A stretch of 17,109 bases of DNA from CAYYAU01 sp964469765 [NCBI: uncultured Clostridia bacterium] (GTDB taxonomy: Bacteria > UBA6262 > WVXT01 > CAYYAU01): positions 1 to 17,109 of the forward strand of contig CAYYAU010000006.1 in NCBI GenBank assembly GCA_964469765.1, in the 5' to 3' direction. Position 1 is the first letter of the stretch. Every line of letters starts with the position of its first letter. This document shows positions 1 to 8,353 of this stretch, piece by piece. The position numbers and the translations under genes are program-made. Under the pieces are notes generated by a model, which was not told where the DNA came from, did not search any database, and worked only from the letters and a program-made list of their open reading frames with translations.

Positions 1-32
1 GTGAAGAGGTAATGGTAATAAAAAATAAATGA
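1..32 (+). CDS. mreC: 3' end of upstream gene, probably mreC (partial)
   Basis: Reading in frame from base 3 gives the short tail EEVMVIKNK, ending in TGA at 30-32. That TGA overlaps the ATG of the next gene (29-31) in the ATGA arrangement typical of coupled genes. MreC proteins often end in a hydrophobic beta strand of the form L-E-E-V-x-V-I, and mreC normally precedes mreD, so this is probably the MreC C-terminus. Only about nine residues are visible, so the call rests mainly on gene order. Confidence 0.5.
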   Translation, partial: EEVMVIKNK

Positions 33-514
33 AAAGGTTTATTTTCTTTTTCTTTACATTAGTTTTATTAACTGTGGTTCAGTTTGTTTTTTTACCATTG
101 GTTAAATTTTACGATGTAGTCTTAGATTTGTTTTTGTGCTGCGTTATTTATTTCTCTTTAATGTTCCCCAAAAATATATTTCATATAGCATTTTTTTATG
201 GATTAGTTGAAGATGTTTTAACTGTTTACCCATTAGGAGCAAATGCATTGGCAAAGTTATTACTTGTGTTAGTTATTACAGAGATTAGCCATTATTTAGA
301 TATTGAAAATAAATTGACTCAAGTTTTATTGGTCGCTTTTTCAACATTGGTTAATTATCTTTTCCTTTTCTTTTTAAGTAGAATCTTTTCCTTTTCTTTT
401 TATTTTTCTTGGCCAAATATATTAATTTCTATTTTATATAATAGCATTTTCGCTCCTTTATTATTTATTTTATTAACTTATTATACTCATCTGTTAAAAA
501 AGAATGTGGTATAG
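29..514 (+). CDS. mreD: Rod shape-determining protein MreD
   Basis: Small integral membrane protein of the elongasome. MreD works with MreC and the PBP2-RodA synthase pair to direct lateral peptidoglycan synthesis in rod-shaped cells. The 161 residues are almost wholly hydrophobic, with about five predicted membrane segments. The stretch FFYGLVEDVLTVYPLGANAL (about residues 56-75) matches the family pattern of a Gly-x-x-x-Asp followed by P-x-G-x-N/x-A-L. The length is normal (E. coli MreD is 162 residues). The start overlaps the stop of the preceding frame (ATGA), and the 3' end overlaps mrdA by 11 bases, indicating tight coupling. MreD sequences are poorly conserved, so the assignment relies on hydropathy, length, this motif and the mrdA-rodA neighbours. 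Confidence 0.88.
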   Translation: MKRFIFFFFTLVLLTVVQFVFLPLVKFYDVVLDLFLCCVIYFSLMFPKNIFHIAFFYGLVEDVLTVYPLGANALAKLLLVLVITEISHYLDIENKLTQVLLVAFSTLVNYLFLFFLSRIFSFSFYFSWPNILISILYNSIFAPLLFILLTYYTHLLKKNVV

Positions 515-2315
515 ATTAGAGGACCGTAAAAAAGAAAAAATTTTTCTGAAAAGGATTAAACATTTATCGTTTATTGTATTCTTTTCTTGGTCAATTCTTT
601 TATCAAGACTTTTTTATCTTCAGATAATTAAGGGAAGCCAATTTTTTAAGTTAGCTGAGAAAAATAGAATTCAGATTTTGTTTCTTCAAGCTCCACGGGG
701 AATTATCTATGATAGGAATGGTGCAATTATTGCAAAAAACAAACCCATTTTTTCTTTGTTTTTTTCCCCATTAAATATTCCTATTGAGAAACAAAGATTC
801 GTTTTAAGAAAAGTATGTCAAAGATTAAATCTTGATTTATCAAAGATTAAGAATTTAGTCAAGAAAGAAGAAAAACATCCTTTTAACCTTATTAGATTAA
901 TAGAAAATCTTACTTTGGATGAAGTGGCATATTTTTCTGAACAAAAATTAAATCTACCTGGGATATATATTGATTCGGAACCAAGAAGATTTTATCCATA
1001 TAAGAATTTTGCTTCTCATCTGATAGGATACCTTGGAGAGATTAATGAAAAGGAGTTAGAGACTTTGAAAGGTTATAGGTTAGGCAGTTTAATAGGAAAG
1101 TCAGGAATTGAAAAGGCATTTGATAAATTTTTAAGAGGGAAGGATGGAATTAGACAGATTGAAATAGATGCAAAAGGACGGCAGTTAAGAATAATAAATG
1201 AGGATACTGCTCAACAAGGAGATAATTTGATATTGACTATTGATAAGAATATTCAAGATGTAGCGGAAAAGGCATTGCAAGGTAAGTGTGGAGCTATTAT
1301 AGTAATGAATCCAAATACATTTGAGGTTTTAGCATTGGTTAGTAAGCCAGATTTTGACCCTAATTTATTTGCTGGGCATTTGACATCTCAACAATGGAAA
1401 AGGCTTTTTACTGACCCCTTTCTTCCTTTATTTAACCGTGCAATTCAAAGTAAATATGCTCCAGGTTCTGTTTTTAAGATAATAACAGCAATTGCTGGAT
1501 TGGAAGAAAAAAAAATTGATATAAATGATAGATTTTTATGTAAGGGTTATTTTGTTTTAGGGAAGAGAAAAAAAATATTTAGATGCTGGAGAGAAAAAGG
1601 ACATGGTCGTTTAAGCATTATACCTGCGATTGCTAAATCTTGTGATGTATTTTTTTATCAACTTGGTCTTGCTGTGGGAGAGGAAAGAGTAAGTTATTAT
1701 GCAAGGCTTTTTGGCTTAGGAAAGAGAACATATATTTGTCTTTCTCCTGAGGAGAAAGGTTTAGTTCCTGATGCTCAATGGAAACTGAGAAGGTTTAAGA
1801 AACGTTGGTATTTAGGTGACACTGTAAATATGAGCATTGGTCAGGGATATTTGGAGGTTACACCATTACAACTTGTAAAGTTAATTAGTTTAATAGCAAA
1901 TAAAGGGAGAATTATGAAGCCTATGTTGGTAAAGAGGATAATGGATAATAAAGGGAATATAATTAAAAATTTCTCACCAGTTACTCTATCTAAAATTAAT
2001 TTGTGTGATGAAACATGGGATATTATTCAACACGGTCTTGAAGAAGCAGTTATTTCTGGAACAGCGCAGATTGTGAGGTTTCGGAGTTTAAAGGTCGCTG
2101 GAAAAACAGGAACTGCACAAAATCCACATGGTGAAGACCACGCTTGGTTTGTTTGTTATGCTCCTACAGATAGACCAAAAGTCTCAATGGTTGTGTTTGT
2201 TGAGCATGGAGGACACGGAGCATCAGCTTCAGTTCCTATTGCGAGAAGGATATTAAAGAGTATATTCTTTTTGAAGAAAGAAGTTCCACCAAAGGTATTT
2301 ATTGCAAAGGATTAA
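504..2315 (+). CDS. mrdA: Penicillin-binding protein 2 (elongasome transpeptidase)
   Basis: Class B penicillin-binding protein that cross-links peptidoglycan along the side wall in complex with RodA. It has 603 residues (E. coli PBP2: 633). An N-terminal signal anchor lies at about residues 18-42, followed by the PBP-dimer domain beginning near PRGIIYDRNG. The transpeptidase domain shows the three active-site motifs: SVFK with the acyl-accepting Ser322 and Lys325, SCD at 379-381 (the PBP2-type form of SxN), and KTGT at 534-537. The ATG at 504 lies inside the end of mreD and has only a weak purine-rich leader, so translation is probably coupled. Nothing is missing from the catalytic set. Substrate: lipid II-derived glycan strands in the periplasm. 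Confidence 0.96.
   Translation: MWYRLEDRKKEKIFLKRIKHLSFIVFFSWSILLSRLFYLQIIKGSQFFKLAEKNRIQILFLQAPRGIIYDRNGAIIAKNKPIFSLFFSPLNIPIEKQRFVLRKVCQRLNLDLSKIKNLVKKEEKHPFNLIRLIENLTLDEVAYFSEQKLNLPGIYIDSEPRRFYPYKNFASHLIGYLGEINEKELETLKGYRLGSLIGKSGIEKAFDKFLRGKDGIRQIEIDAKGRQLRIINEDTAQQGDNLILTIDKNIQDVAEKALQGKCGAIIVMNPNTFEVLALVSKPDFDPNLFAGHLTSQQWKRLFTDPFLPLFNRAIQSKYAPGSVFKIITAIAGLEEKKIDINDRFLCKGYFVLGKRKKIFRCWREKGHGRLSIIPAIAKSCDVFFYQLGLAVGEERVSYYARLFGLGKRTYICLSPEEKGLVPDAQWKLRRFKKRWYLGDTVNMSIGQGYLEVTPLQLVKLISLIANKGRIMKPMLVKRIMDNKGNIIKNFSPVTLSKINLCDETWDIIQHGLEEAVISGTAQIVRFRSLKVAGKTGTAQNPHGEDHAWFVCYAPTDRPKVSMVVFVEHGGHGASASVPIARRILKSIFFLKKEVPPKVFIAKD
2306..2311 (+). promoter_or_regulatory. Ribosome binding site choosing the rodA ATG
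   Basis: AAAGGA lies five bases before ATG 2317. An in-frame TTG at 2302 would extend the protein by five residues but sits upstream of this site and has no Shine-Dalgarno of its own. ATG 2317 is therefore preferred. Confidence 0.65.
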
Positions 2316-2316
2316 T

Positions 2317-3633
2317 ATGGAAATAAAAGAACTTTTTAAAAAAACAGATTTTTCCTTATTAATAATAACAGTGACCCTTATAATTTTAGGAAGTATTGTA
2401 ATGTTTAGTCTTGTGTATAGGTCAGATGCTCCTTCTATTTATTTAAGACATCTTATTTTAGGTATAATAGGAATAGGTTTAGTAATTATCGTTATTACTG
2501 TTCCTTACCAGTTGATTCAACAGTATAGCAAGCTCATATATGGATTAAGTATATTAAGTCTTATTTTAGTGTTGTTTAAAGGGATAAGTATCAATGCAGC
2601 GAAAAGCTGGTTTAAATTGGGAACAATCACTATACAGCCTGCAGAACCAGCTAAATTAGCATTTATTATTTTTCTTGCCGATTATCTAAGTAGAACAAAA
2701 AAAGAATTAACAAGGTTTAGTTCTCTTGCTTATCCTTTATTATTTTTGGTTATTCCTGTTGGGCTTATACTGTTACAGCCCGATATTGGCTCAGCTATTA
2801 TATTCTTTCCAATTTTTATTGTAATGATGTATTTGGCAGGTACGCCGTTAAGATATATTCTCTTTTTTGTTTTATGGATAAGTATAACAATAGCTGATTC
2901 TTGTTTTTTGACATATATTTATTATCAAAAGGATTTATCACCTTTTGTAAAATTCTTATACCAGAATTTGACATATCTACCTTTTACAATTGCACTTTTA
3001 GGTGTGATTGTAATATTTTTAAGGTTAGTTTATTCTTTCTTTTTAACTATTAAAATTAGAATTTCTTCTGAAGGATTTGCATTGGTTAATGTAGCTATCT
3101 GTGGCGGAATTCTTTCTTGTTATTTAATTCAAATGTTGCTTAAGACTTATCAGAGAAAAAGGATTATTGCTTTTTTATCACCACAGATTGATCCATTAGG
3201 TACAGGCTATCAAGTGATTCAATCTCAAATAGCAGTTGGTTCAGGAGGTCTATTTGGGAAAGGTTTTCTTGCAGCTACACAAGGTCAACTTGGGTTTCTC
3301 CCAGTGAAACATACGGATTTTATTTTTGCAACATTTGCTGAGGAGTTTGGGTTTGTTGGTAGTTTTGTTATGCTTTTTCTTTTTCTTTTCTTGTTTTATA
3401 GGGCAATGAAAATAGCATTATCATCAAGAGATTTGTTTAGTGCTTTACTTAGTAGCGGTATCTTAAGCTATTTATTCTTTCAGGTTTTCATTAATATAGG
3501 AATGACAGTGGGAATTATGCCTGTTACCGGTGTTCCGTTACTTTTTGTAAGCTATGGAGGTTCCTCGTTACTTACAACAATGGTGGCGATTGCCCTGTTA
3601 TTAAATATTTATTCAAGGAGATTTACATATTGA
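2317..3633 (+). CDS. rodA: RodA, SEDS-family peptidoglycan glycosyltransferase, with enlarged central region
   Basis: Polytopic SEDS glycosyltransferase that polymerises lipid II with PBP2. Family landmarks are present: AAKSWFKLG at 94-102, QPAEPAKLAF at 107-116, LLQPDIGSA at 152-160, DPLGTGYQVIQSQIAVGSGG at 292-311, and KHTDFIFATFAEEFG at 331-345 with the catalytic-type Asp334. The C-terminal part carries MPVTGVPLLFVSYGGSS. At 438 residues it is longer than E. coli RodA (370). The excess lies between the segment after AGTPLRY and the conserved TYQRKRII, where about 65 extra residues (roughly 200-265) hold one or two further hydrophobic segments. It starts one base after the mrdA stop and overlaps the next gene by four bases (TTGA). 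Confidence 0.95.
   Translation: MEIKELFKKTDFSLLIITVTLIILGSIVMFSLVYRSDAPSIYLRHLILGIIGIGLVIIVITVPYQLIQQYSKLIYGLSILSLILVLFKGISINAAKSWFKLGTITIQPAEPAKLAFIIFLADYLSRTKKELTRFSSLAYPLLFLVIPVGLILLQPDIGSAIIFFPIFIVMMYLAGTPLRYILFFVLWISITIADSCFLTYIYYQKDLSPFVKFLYQNLTYLPFTIALLGVIVIFLRLVYSFFLTIKIRISSEGFALVNVAICGGILSCYLIQMLLKTYQRKRIIAFLSPQIDPLGTGYQVIQSQIAVGSGGLFGKGFLAATQGQLGFLPVKHTDFIFATFAEEFGFVGSFVMLFLFLFLFYRAMKIALSSRDLFSALLSSGILSYLFFQVFINIGMTVGIMPVTGVPLLFVSYGGSSLLTTMVAIALLLNIYSRRFTY
3615..3620 (+). promoter_or_regulatory. Ribosome binding site deciding a TTG start
   Basis: AAGGAG, nine bases before TTG 3630, supports that TTG as the start of the radical-SAM gene. The site lies inside the rodA coding end, and the TTG overlaps the rodA stop (TTGA), so the two genes are translationally coupled. 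Confidence 0.65.
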
Positions 3634-5345
3634 GGTTTAACTTTCTAAATAACTTAAAGAAGCCAGGACGATATTTGGGGATTGAAATAAATAGCATCCA
3701 TAAAAATTGGAGTAAAGAAAAGATAAGGATTGCTTTGTGCTTTCCGGATCTTTACGAAATTGGGATGTCAAACCTTGGAATTCAAATTCTCTACAGTTTA
3801 GTAAATAAGAGAAAGGATAGTTTAGCTGAAAGGGTTTTTGCTCCATATTATGATTTAGAGAAATTACTTAAAGAAAGAAAGGCTTCCCTTTTTTCTTTAG
3901 AATCAAAAAGAAAAGTTTCCGAGTTTGATATTGTTGCTTTTTCTCTGGCTTATGAACTTTTGTATACAAATCTAATTACAATTTTAGATCTTTCTCATAT
4001 AGAATTATTTAGTAATAAAAGAAAGAAAAAATTTCCTTTGATAATGGGAGGAGGTATTACAACTTGTAACCCGGAACCAGTTGCAGATTTCTTTGATTTT
4101 TTTCTTATTGGAGAGGCTGAGGAAGCAATTGATGAGATATTGGACGTTGTAAAACTGTATAAAGGAAATAGAAAAGATAAACAGTCTTTATTAAAGGATT
4201 TATCTAAGATTGAAGGTGTTTATGTCCCCTCCCTTTATAAAATAAAATATAAATCTTCAGGTGAGATTAAAGAGATTGTCCCTCTCAATAAAAGTGTCTC
4301 TTATCCAATAAGAAAAAGGAAAGTAGATTTAAAAAAAGCTCATTTTCCTTTAAAGCCTATTATTCCTTTGATTAATTCTATACATAACAGAGCTGTGCTT
4401 GAACTTCAAAGAGGATGTTTTAGACAATGCAGATTCTGTCAAGCAAGAGTATATTTCTACCCTTATAGAATAAGAGAAAAATATACATTAGTTAAGTTTG
4501 CAAAAAAACTAATAAAACATTCAGGATATAATGAGATTTCTTTATCTTCTCTTTCTTCTACTGATTACCCTTATATGGAAGAACTGGTTGATTTGTTAAT
4601 AGGACAGTTTAGTAAAAGAAAAATTACGTTTTCTCTTTCCTCATTAAGGCCAGGAAGTTTTTCTTTATTAATTGCTTCCAAATTAAATACAGGCAGGAAG
4701 ACAACACTTACATTTGCACCTGAAGTGGCAAATGAACAATTAAGAAGACGTATAGGAAAGGATATTTCAAATCGTGAACTTTTTGAAAGTATTAATTTTG
4801 CTAAAGAAAAAGGGTGGCAAAAAATAAAATTATATTTTATGATAGGGTTACCTTTTGAAGCAGATAAAGATATTGACGAGATAATAGAATTAATAAAAGA
4901 AATAAGAAAGATTTTTCCAAAACTTAAATTGAGTATTACTATTTCTGTTTTTGTTCCTAAAGCCCAGACTCCTTTTCAATGGGTTGCTCAACAAAAGAAA
5001 GAAATACTTTTTAAGAAGAGCTTATATCTTAAAGATGCTCTCCCAGCAAGAGTAAATATTTCAAATGTAGAAATGAGCTTTATAGAAGCTGTGTTGTCAA
5101 GAGGGGATAGAAGATTAAGTAGAGTGATAGTGAAAGCATGGAAAAATGGAGCGCGATTTGACCAATTTAATGAGTTTTTTAATTATACTTATTGGCAGAA
5201 GGCTTTTAAGTCTTTAGGGATTAACCCTGAATTCTACGCCAATAGAAAAAGAAATAAGGATGAAGTTTTTCCATGGGACCACATTGATTTGGGAATTAGT
5301 AAAGAAAAATTATATAAAGAATACACAGCGGCAATTAATATCTAA
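3630..5345 (+). CDS. B12-binding-type radical SAM protein, TIGR03960-like
   Basis: Radical SAM enzyme of unknown reaction. An N-terminal domain resembling cobalamin-binding Rossmann folds begins near residue 33 (IALCFPDLYEIGMSNLG, with GGG at about 141). The radical-SAM core carries the cluster motif C263-x3-C267-x2-C270 in RGCFRQCRFCQ, followed by downstream motifs such as FAPEVA and LYFMIGLPFE. In many bacteria this protein is fused to, or lies next to, a TIGR03936/DUF2344 domain, and here that domain is the next gene, 15 bases on. The two frequently neighbour RNase E/G, as they do here, which suggests but does not prove an RNA-related substrate. The usual His of a base-off B12 motif (DxHxxG) is not evident. 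The 571 residues show no truncation. Confidence 0.85.
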   Translation: MRFNFLNNLKKPGRYLGIEINSIHKNWSKEKIRIALCFPDLYEIGMSNLGIQILYSLVNKRKDSLAERVFAPYYDLEKLLKERKASLFSLESKRKVSEFDIVAFSLAYELLYTNLITILDLSHIELFSNKRKKKFPLIMGGGITTCNPEPVADFFDFFLIGEAEEAIDEILDVVKLYKGNRKDKQSLLKDLSKIEGVYVPSLYKIKYKSSGEIKEIVPLNKSVSYPIRKRKVDLKKAHFPLKPIIPLINSIHNRAVLELQRGCFRQCRFCQARVYFYPYRIREKYTLVKFAKKLIKHSGYNEISLSSLSSTDYPYMEELVDLLIGQFSKRKITFSLSSLRPGSFSLLIASKLNTGRKTTLTFAPEVANEQLRRRIGKDISNRELFESINFAKEKGWQKIKLYFMIGLPFEADKDIDEIIELIKEIRKIFPKLKLSITISVFVPKAQTPFQWVAQQKKEILFKKSLYLKDALPARVNISNVEMSFIEAVLSRGDRRLSRVIVKAWKNGARFDQFNEFFNYTYWQKAFKSLGINPEFYANRKRNKDEVFPWDHIDLGISKEKLYKEYTAAINI

Positions 5346-5360
5346 TTTGGAGTTTGAAGT

Positions 5361-5915
5361 ATGTTCCCAATAAGAATTCATTACGAAAAAAAAGGAGTTA
5401 TTCGCTTCTTAGGCCATTTGGACAGTATAATGCAGATACAACTTGCTTTATTAAGGGAGGATTTACCCTTGATTTATACACAAGGTTTTCATCCGAGGAT
5501 TAAGACATCATTTTCTCCGCCTTTACCTTTAGGAATGGAGAGTGAATGTGAGTATATGGATATTTTTTTAGAGAGAAAAATGAAACTGAATCCATTAAAA
5601 AAAAGATTACAAAAGGAGTTACCCAGAGGAATAAAGATTAAGCAGATTGAATCAAGGGAAAAAGTAAATTCTGAAATAAAGGAAATAGAGTATGAAATAA
5701 AGGTAAAACATTTGAGGATGAAATATTTAATTAAAAGACTAAAACAAAATAGTAAGTTTAAGTTGATATTTGTGAAGGAGGGTCAATTGAGGTTTATATT
5801 GGGAGGTTTATTGAATCCTTATAAATTATTTATTTCAGTCGGTTTTAAAGAAAATGATGTTAGAAGAAGTGTCTTTGTAAGAAGAAAAATAATTTTTAAA
5901 GAGGACGTAAAATGA
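5361..5915 (+). CDS. Radical-SAM-linked protein, TIGR03936/DUF2344-like
   Basis: Small soluble protein of the family that occurs as the C-terminal extension of, or the neighbour of, TIGR03960 radical-SAM enzymes. The N-terminus is characteristic: R-I-H-Y-E-K-K-G then RFLGHLD (about 16-22), YTQGFHPRIKTSFSPPLPLG (39-58) and ESECEYMDI. At 184 residues it is shorter than many relatives (roughly 200-230), with the C-terminal half lysine-rich and less conserved. GGAG at 5349-5352 precedes the ATG by eight bases. The stop overlaps the rng start (ATGA). It is presumably a partner or substrate-presenting domain for the upstream enzyme; the biochemical role is unknown. Confidence 0.82.
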   Translation: MFPIRIHYEKKGVIRFLGHLDSIMQIQLALLREDLPLIYTQGFHPRIKTSFSPPLPLGMESECEYMDIFLERKMKLNPLKKRLQKELPRGIKIKQIESREKVNSEIKEIEYEIKVKHLRMKYLIKRLKQNSKFKLIFVKEGQLRFILGGLLNPYKLFISVGFKENDVRRSVFVRRKIIFKEDVK

Positions 5916-7330
5916 AAAATAAGATTTTAATTGAGATAGATGAAGATGAAGTGAAAATTGCCCTAATAGAACAGGGTAGACTTTGTGAACTATGGATTGA
6001 AAGAGAAGAACAGAGGAGTTTAACCGGAAATATTTATTTAGGTAAAGTGATTAATGTTTTACCGGGGATACAGTCAGCTTTTATAGATATTGGAGAAAAG
6101 AAAAACGGATTTCTTTCTTTAGATGAAGAGCGTGAATTTGATAAGCTACAACTCGGGAAGAATGTTTTAGTTCAGGTTTCAAAGGAGTTTTCAAAAGAAA
6201 AAGGGCCTAAACTTACTTTGAATCTAAGTATCGCTGGTCATTATCTTGTATTCTTGCCATTTGGAAAGAGGTTTGGTATTTCACAGAAGATTAATGACAT
6301 TACAACAAGACAGAGACTAAAAGGTATATATGAGATATTAAAAAGAAGGTTAACTCCTAATTATAATAATGGAACTTTTATTTTTAGGACCGAGGCGGCC
6401 TTTGCAAGAGAAAAGGATTTATTAAGAGAAGCCAAGTCACTTTTGCATATTTTTTTAGAGATAAGAAAAAAGGAAAAAAGATATAATAAACCTGTTTTAT
6501 TATTTGAAAATTTAGATTTAATATTTTACGTATTAAGAGAGTATTTAAGTAATGATACCGATTCTGTAATTATAAATTCTATCAGTGCATATCGCGAGGT
6601 TTTAAAGTATGTTCGTGGTTTTTCACCTCACTTAAAAAGAAAACTTAGGTTTTATAAAGGGAAAGACTCATTATTTAAAAAGTTTAATATTGAAGAAGAA
6701 TTAGAAAAGATTAAAAGAAAAAAAATAGGTCTTCCAAGTGGCGGTTATATTATTATTGAATCTACAGAGGCGCTTACAGCGATTGATGTAAATACTGGCA
6801 GATTTACAAAAGGAAAGGATAAAGAAATTGTTTCTTTTAAAACGAATCTTGAAGCTGCTTTTGAGATTATGCATCAGATAAGGTTAAGAAATATAGCTGG
6901 AAATATTATTATTGATTTTATTCAAATGGAAAATGAAAAACATAAAAAGCGGGTTTTGCAAGTATTGTTAGAAGAAAAGAAAAAGGATAAAGCTCAGATA
7001 GATATTCTTCCTATTACTAAAATGGCTATGTTGGAAATGACAAGACAAAAAAGAAGAGGAGATATTCTTTCAAGTTTAATAGAAAACTGTCCCTGTTGCG
7101 GAGGAGATGGAAAGGTTATTTCTAAAAGGACGATGTTTATTAAAATTAAAAAAGCAATTATGGAAAAGGTTGGATATATATCTTCAATAACTGTAAATGT
7201 GTTTGTAAACCCTAAGGTGTCCAATTTATTTTCTGATGAGGTGATAAAAAGAATAGAAACAAAGGTTAAGAAGAAAATAAGAATCAGGCCTGATTATAAA
7301 CTTAAACAGGAAGAGTTCAAAATAGAATAA
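5912..7330 (+). CDS. rng: Ribonuclease G (RNase E/G family endoribonuclease)
   Basis: Single-strand-specific endoribonuclease that takes part in rRNA 5'-end maturation and mRNA decay. The 472 residues compare with 489 for E. coli RNase G, and no RNase E-type C-terminal scaffold is present. An S1 RNA-binding domain lies at about residues 36-115 (GNIYLGKVINVLPGIQSAF, then a GFL element). The DNase I-like catalytic part holds Asp292 in AIDVNTGRF and Asp335 in IIIDFIQME, 43 residues apart, the same spacing as D303 and D346 in E. coli RNase E. The zinc-link is CPCC at 393-396 followed by GGDGKV. The start overlaps the previous stop (ATGA), with GAGGA six bases upstream. It is the last gene of the plus-strand operon. 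Confidence 0.95.
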   Translation: MKNKILIEIDEDEVKIALIEQGRLCELWIEREEQRSLTGNIYLGKVINVLPGIQSAFIDIGEKKNGFLSLDEEREFDKLQLGKNVLVQVSKEFSKEKGPKLTLNLSIAGHYLVFLPFGKRFGISQKINDITTRQRLKGIYEILKRRLTPNYNNGTFIFRTEAAFAREKDLLREAKSLLHIFLEIRKKEKRYNKPVLLFENLDLIFYVLREYLSNDTDSVIINSISAYREVLKYVRGFSPHLKRKLRFYKGKDSLFKKFNIEEELEKIKRKKIGLPSGGYIIIESTEALTAIDVNTGRFTKGKDKEIVSFKTNLEAAFEIMHQIRLRNIAGNIIIDFIQMENEKHKKRVLQVLLEEKKKDKAQIDILPITKMAMLEMTRQKRRGDILSSLIENCPCCGGDGKVISKRTMFIKIKKAIMEKVGYISSITVNVFVNPKVSNLFSDEVIKRIETKVKKKIRIRPDYKLKQEEFKIE

Positions 7331-7349
7331 AGAAAGAAGAATAAATTTT

Positions 7350-7390
7350 GTTCAGAACGACCCTGAACTACTCGTTACAGTTCGGGTATC
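7350..7390. repeat. Overlapping palindromes in intergenic spacer
   Basis: GTTCAG (7350-7355) and CTGAAC (7363-7368) can pair over a seven-base loop. Alternatively CCCTGAACT (7361-7369) can pair, with one bulge, with AGTTCGGG (7379-7386), so the two folds exclude each other. The element sits just after the rng stop in the 195-base spacer between convergent genes. No T-run follows on the plus strand, so it is not a standard intrinsic terminator in that direction. It may instead be a degenerate dispersed intergenic repeat or an mRNA 3'-end stabiliser. The rest of 7391-7442 shows nothing I recognise. Confidence 0.45.
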
Positions 7391-7442
7391 ACGGCTAGCG
7401 GAAACGTTATATGATTTAGAGTTTGTCCAAAAAATTTAATGT

Positions 7443-7464
7443 AGTTCAGGAAATGCACTGAACT
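7443..7464. repeat. Perfect 7-bp inverted repeat, same arms as the 7350 element
   Basis: AGTTCAG (7443-7449) and CTGAACT (7458-7464) form a seven-base-pair stem with an eight-base loop. The arm sequence repeats that of the hairpin at 7350-7368, about 90 bases away, so the spacer holds two related hairpins. On the minus strand the stem is followed after about eight bases by a run of six T, so it could act as a weak terminator for the minus-strand gene ending at 7526. Confidence 0.45.
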
Positions 7465-7525
7465 CAAAGTGGTTTAGGTAAAGGGTTTTTTAACGAAGAA
7501 AACAAAAACTCATTAAAATGTAGTT

Positions 7526-8278
7526 TTAACCGGTAGGCTCGGGAGTAATGCTCTTGTCTTTTTTTAAATCTAAAAGTAAAGATAAAAGAAATGCTTGTGC
7601 AAGGATATTTGTATAAGCTGAAATAATAGCAAATAAGACTTTACTGATAGATAAACCAGCTTTTCCTTGGAAGCTTATAAATCCAATAACAATTCCAAAA
7701 ATAAAAATTATTATTAGTAATATCAAAAATGCAATTAATGTATAAACTGATGCTTTTAATAAGTTATTTCGTATTATTGAGATGCTTTCTTTCATAGAAG
7801 TAATAGGCCCTTTATTCTCACCTACAATTATATAAGGAGTAAGAATAAAGAGAAATAAAAAGTATAAACCAATTCCTGTGATAATAATTGCGATTATTAT
7901 ACGCGCCATATCATTACGGATAAGAAGGAATATTCCTAGTATTAGCCCCACAGTAACAATTATTAATCCAGTAACAATTAACAAAAATCCTAAGATTCTT
8001 AAAAAATATTTTGCACAATTCGGTAGAAATATATTCCATTCTCTTTTTTTCTTCTCTATAGCCTGTCTTAATATTGAAAGAATCCCACCTGTTAGGAATA
8101 TACCTAACAATAAGAATACAATACTTAAAATAATTACTTTAGCTGGGACAGCCTGTCCAGGCGTGTAAATAGGAATACTGAAGTTTCTAATAAGGTTTAA
8201 AATAAAAAGTATGCCGACAAGACCCCATACTTGAAAAGAAGATTTGAACCCTTTGCCAATTAAACTAAAAATCTTCAT
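7526..8278 (-). CDS. Multi-pass membrane protein of unknown function
   Basis: I do not recognise a specific family. The 250 residues hold about six hydrophobic segments separated by short charged loops (for example EKKKREWNIF and a KKDKSITPEPTG tail). The overall pattern recalls DUF975-like or GPDPase-type membrane domains, but no diagnostic motif is visible. An upstream in-frame ATG at 8290 overlaps the GGAGGT ribosome binding site (rc of 8282-8287), which is correctly placed for ATG 8278, so the shorter start is chosen. The gene is convergent with rng and has its own promoter at 8322-8349. It probably acts in the inner membrane. Confidence 0.75.
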   Translation of the reverse strand: MKIFSLIGKGFKSSFQVWGLVGILFILNLIRNFSIPIYTPGQAVPAKVIILSIVFLLLGIFLTGGILSILRQAIEKKKREWNIFLPNCAKYFLRILGFLLIVTGLIIVTVGLILGIFLLIRNDMARIIIAIIITGIGLYFLFLFILTPYIIVGENKGPITSMKESISIIRNNLLKASVYTLIAFLILLIIIFIFGIVIGFISFQGKAGLSISKVLFAIISAYTNILAQAFLLSLLLDLKKDKSITPEPTG

Positions 8279-8321
8279 TATTACCTCCATTTTTTAGTTA
8301 GTAGAAATTTACTTTCTATAT

Positions 8322-8349
8322 CTTATAAAAAAAACACTATTTCTGTCAA
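8322..8349 (-). promoter_or_regulatory. Sigma70-type promoter for the 7526-8278 membrane gene
   Basis: On the minus strand a perfect TTGACA -35 box (8344-8349) is followed after 16 bases by TATAAG (8322-8327). The spacer contains a run of eight T. It lies between the stop of the gene at 8354 and the start at 8278, so the two minus-strand genes can be transcribed separately. Confidence 0.65.
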
Positions 8350-8353
8350 GCAA

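Noticed and set aside
7371-7410. Possible tRNA fragment or integron attC-like site
   Set aside because: GTTCGGGTATC only loosely resembles a T-arm, no acceptor or anticodon stem can be built around it, and there is no integrase or gene cassette nearby.
7878-8168. 96-residue open frame opposite the minus-strand membrane gene
   Set aside because: It is the antisense shadow of a hydrophobic coding region, with isoleucine-rich composition and no leader.
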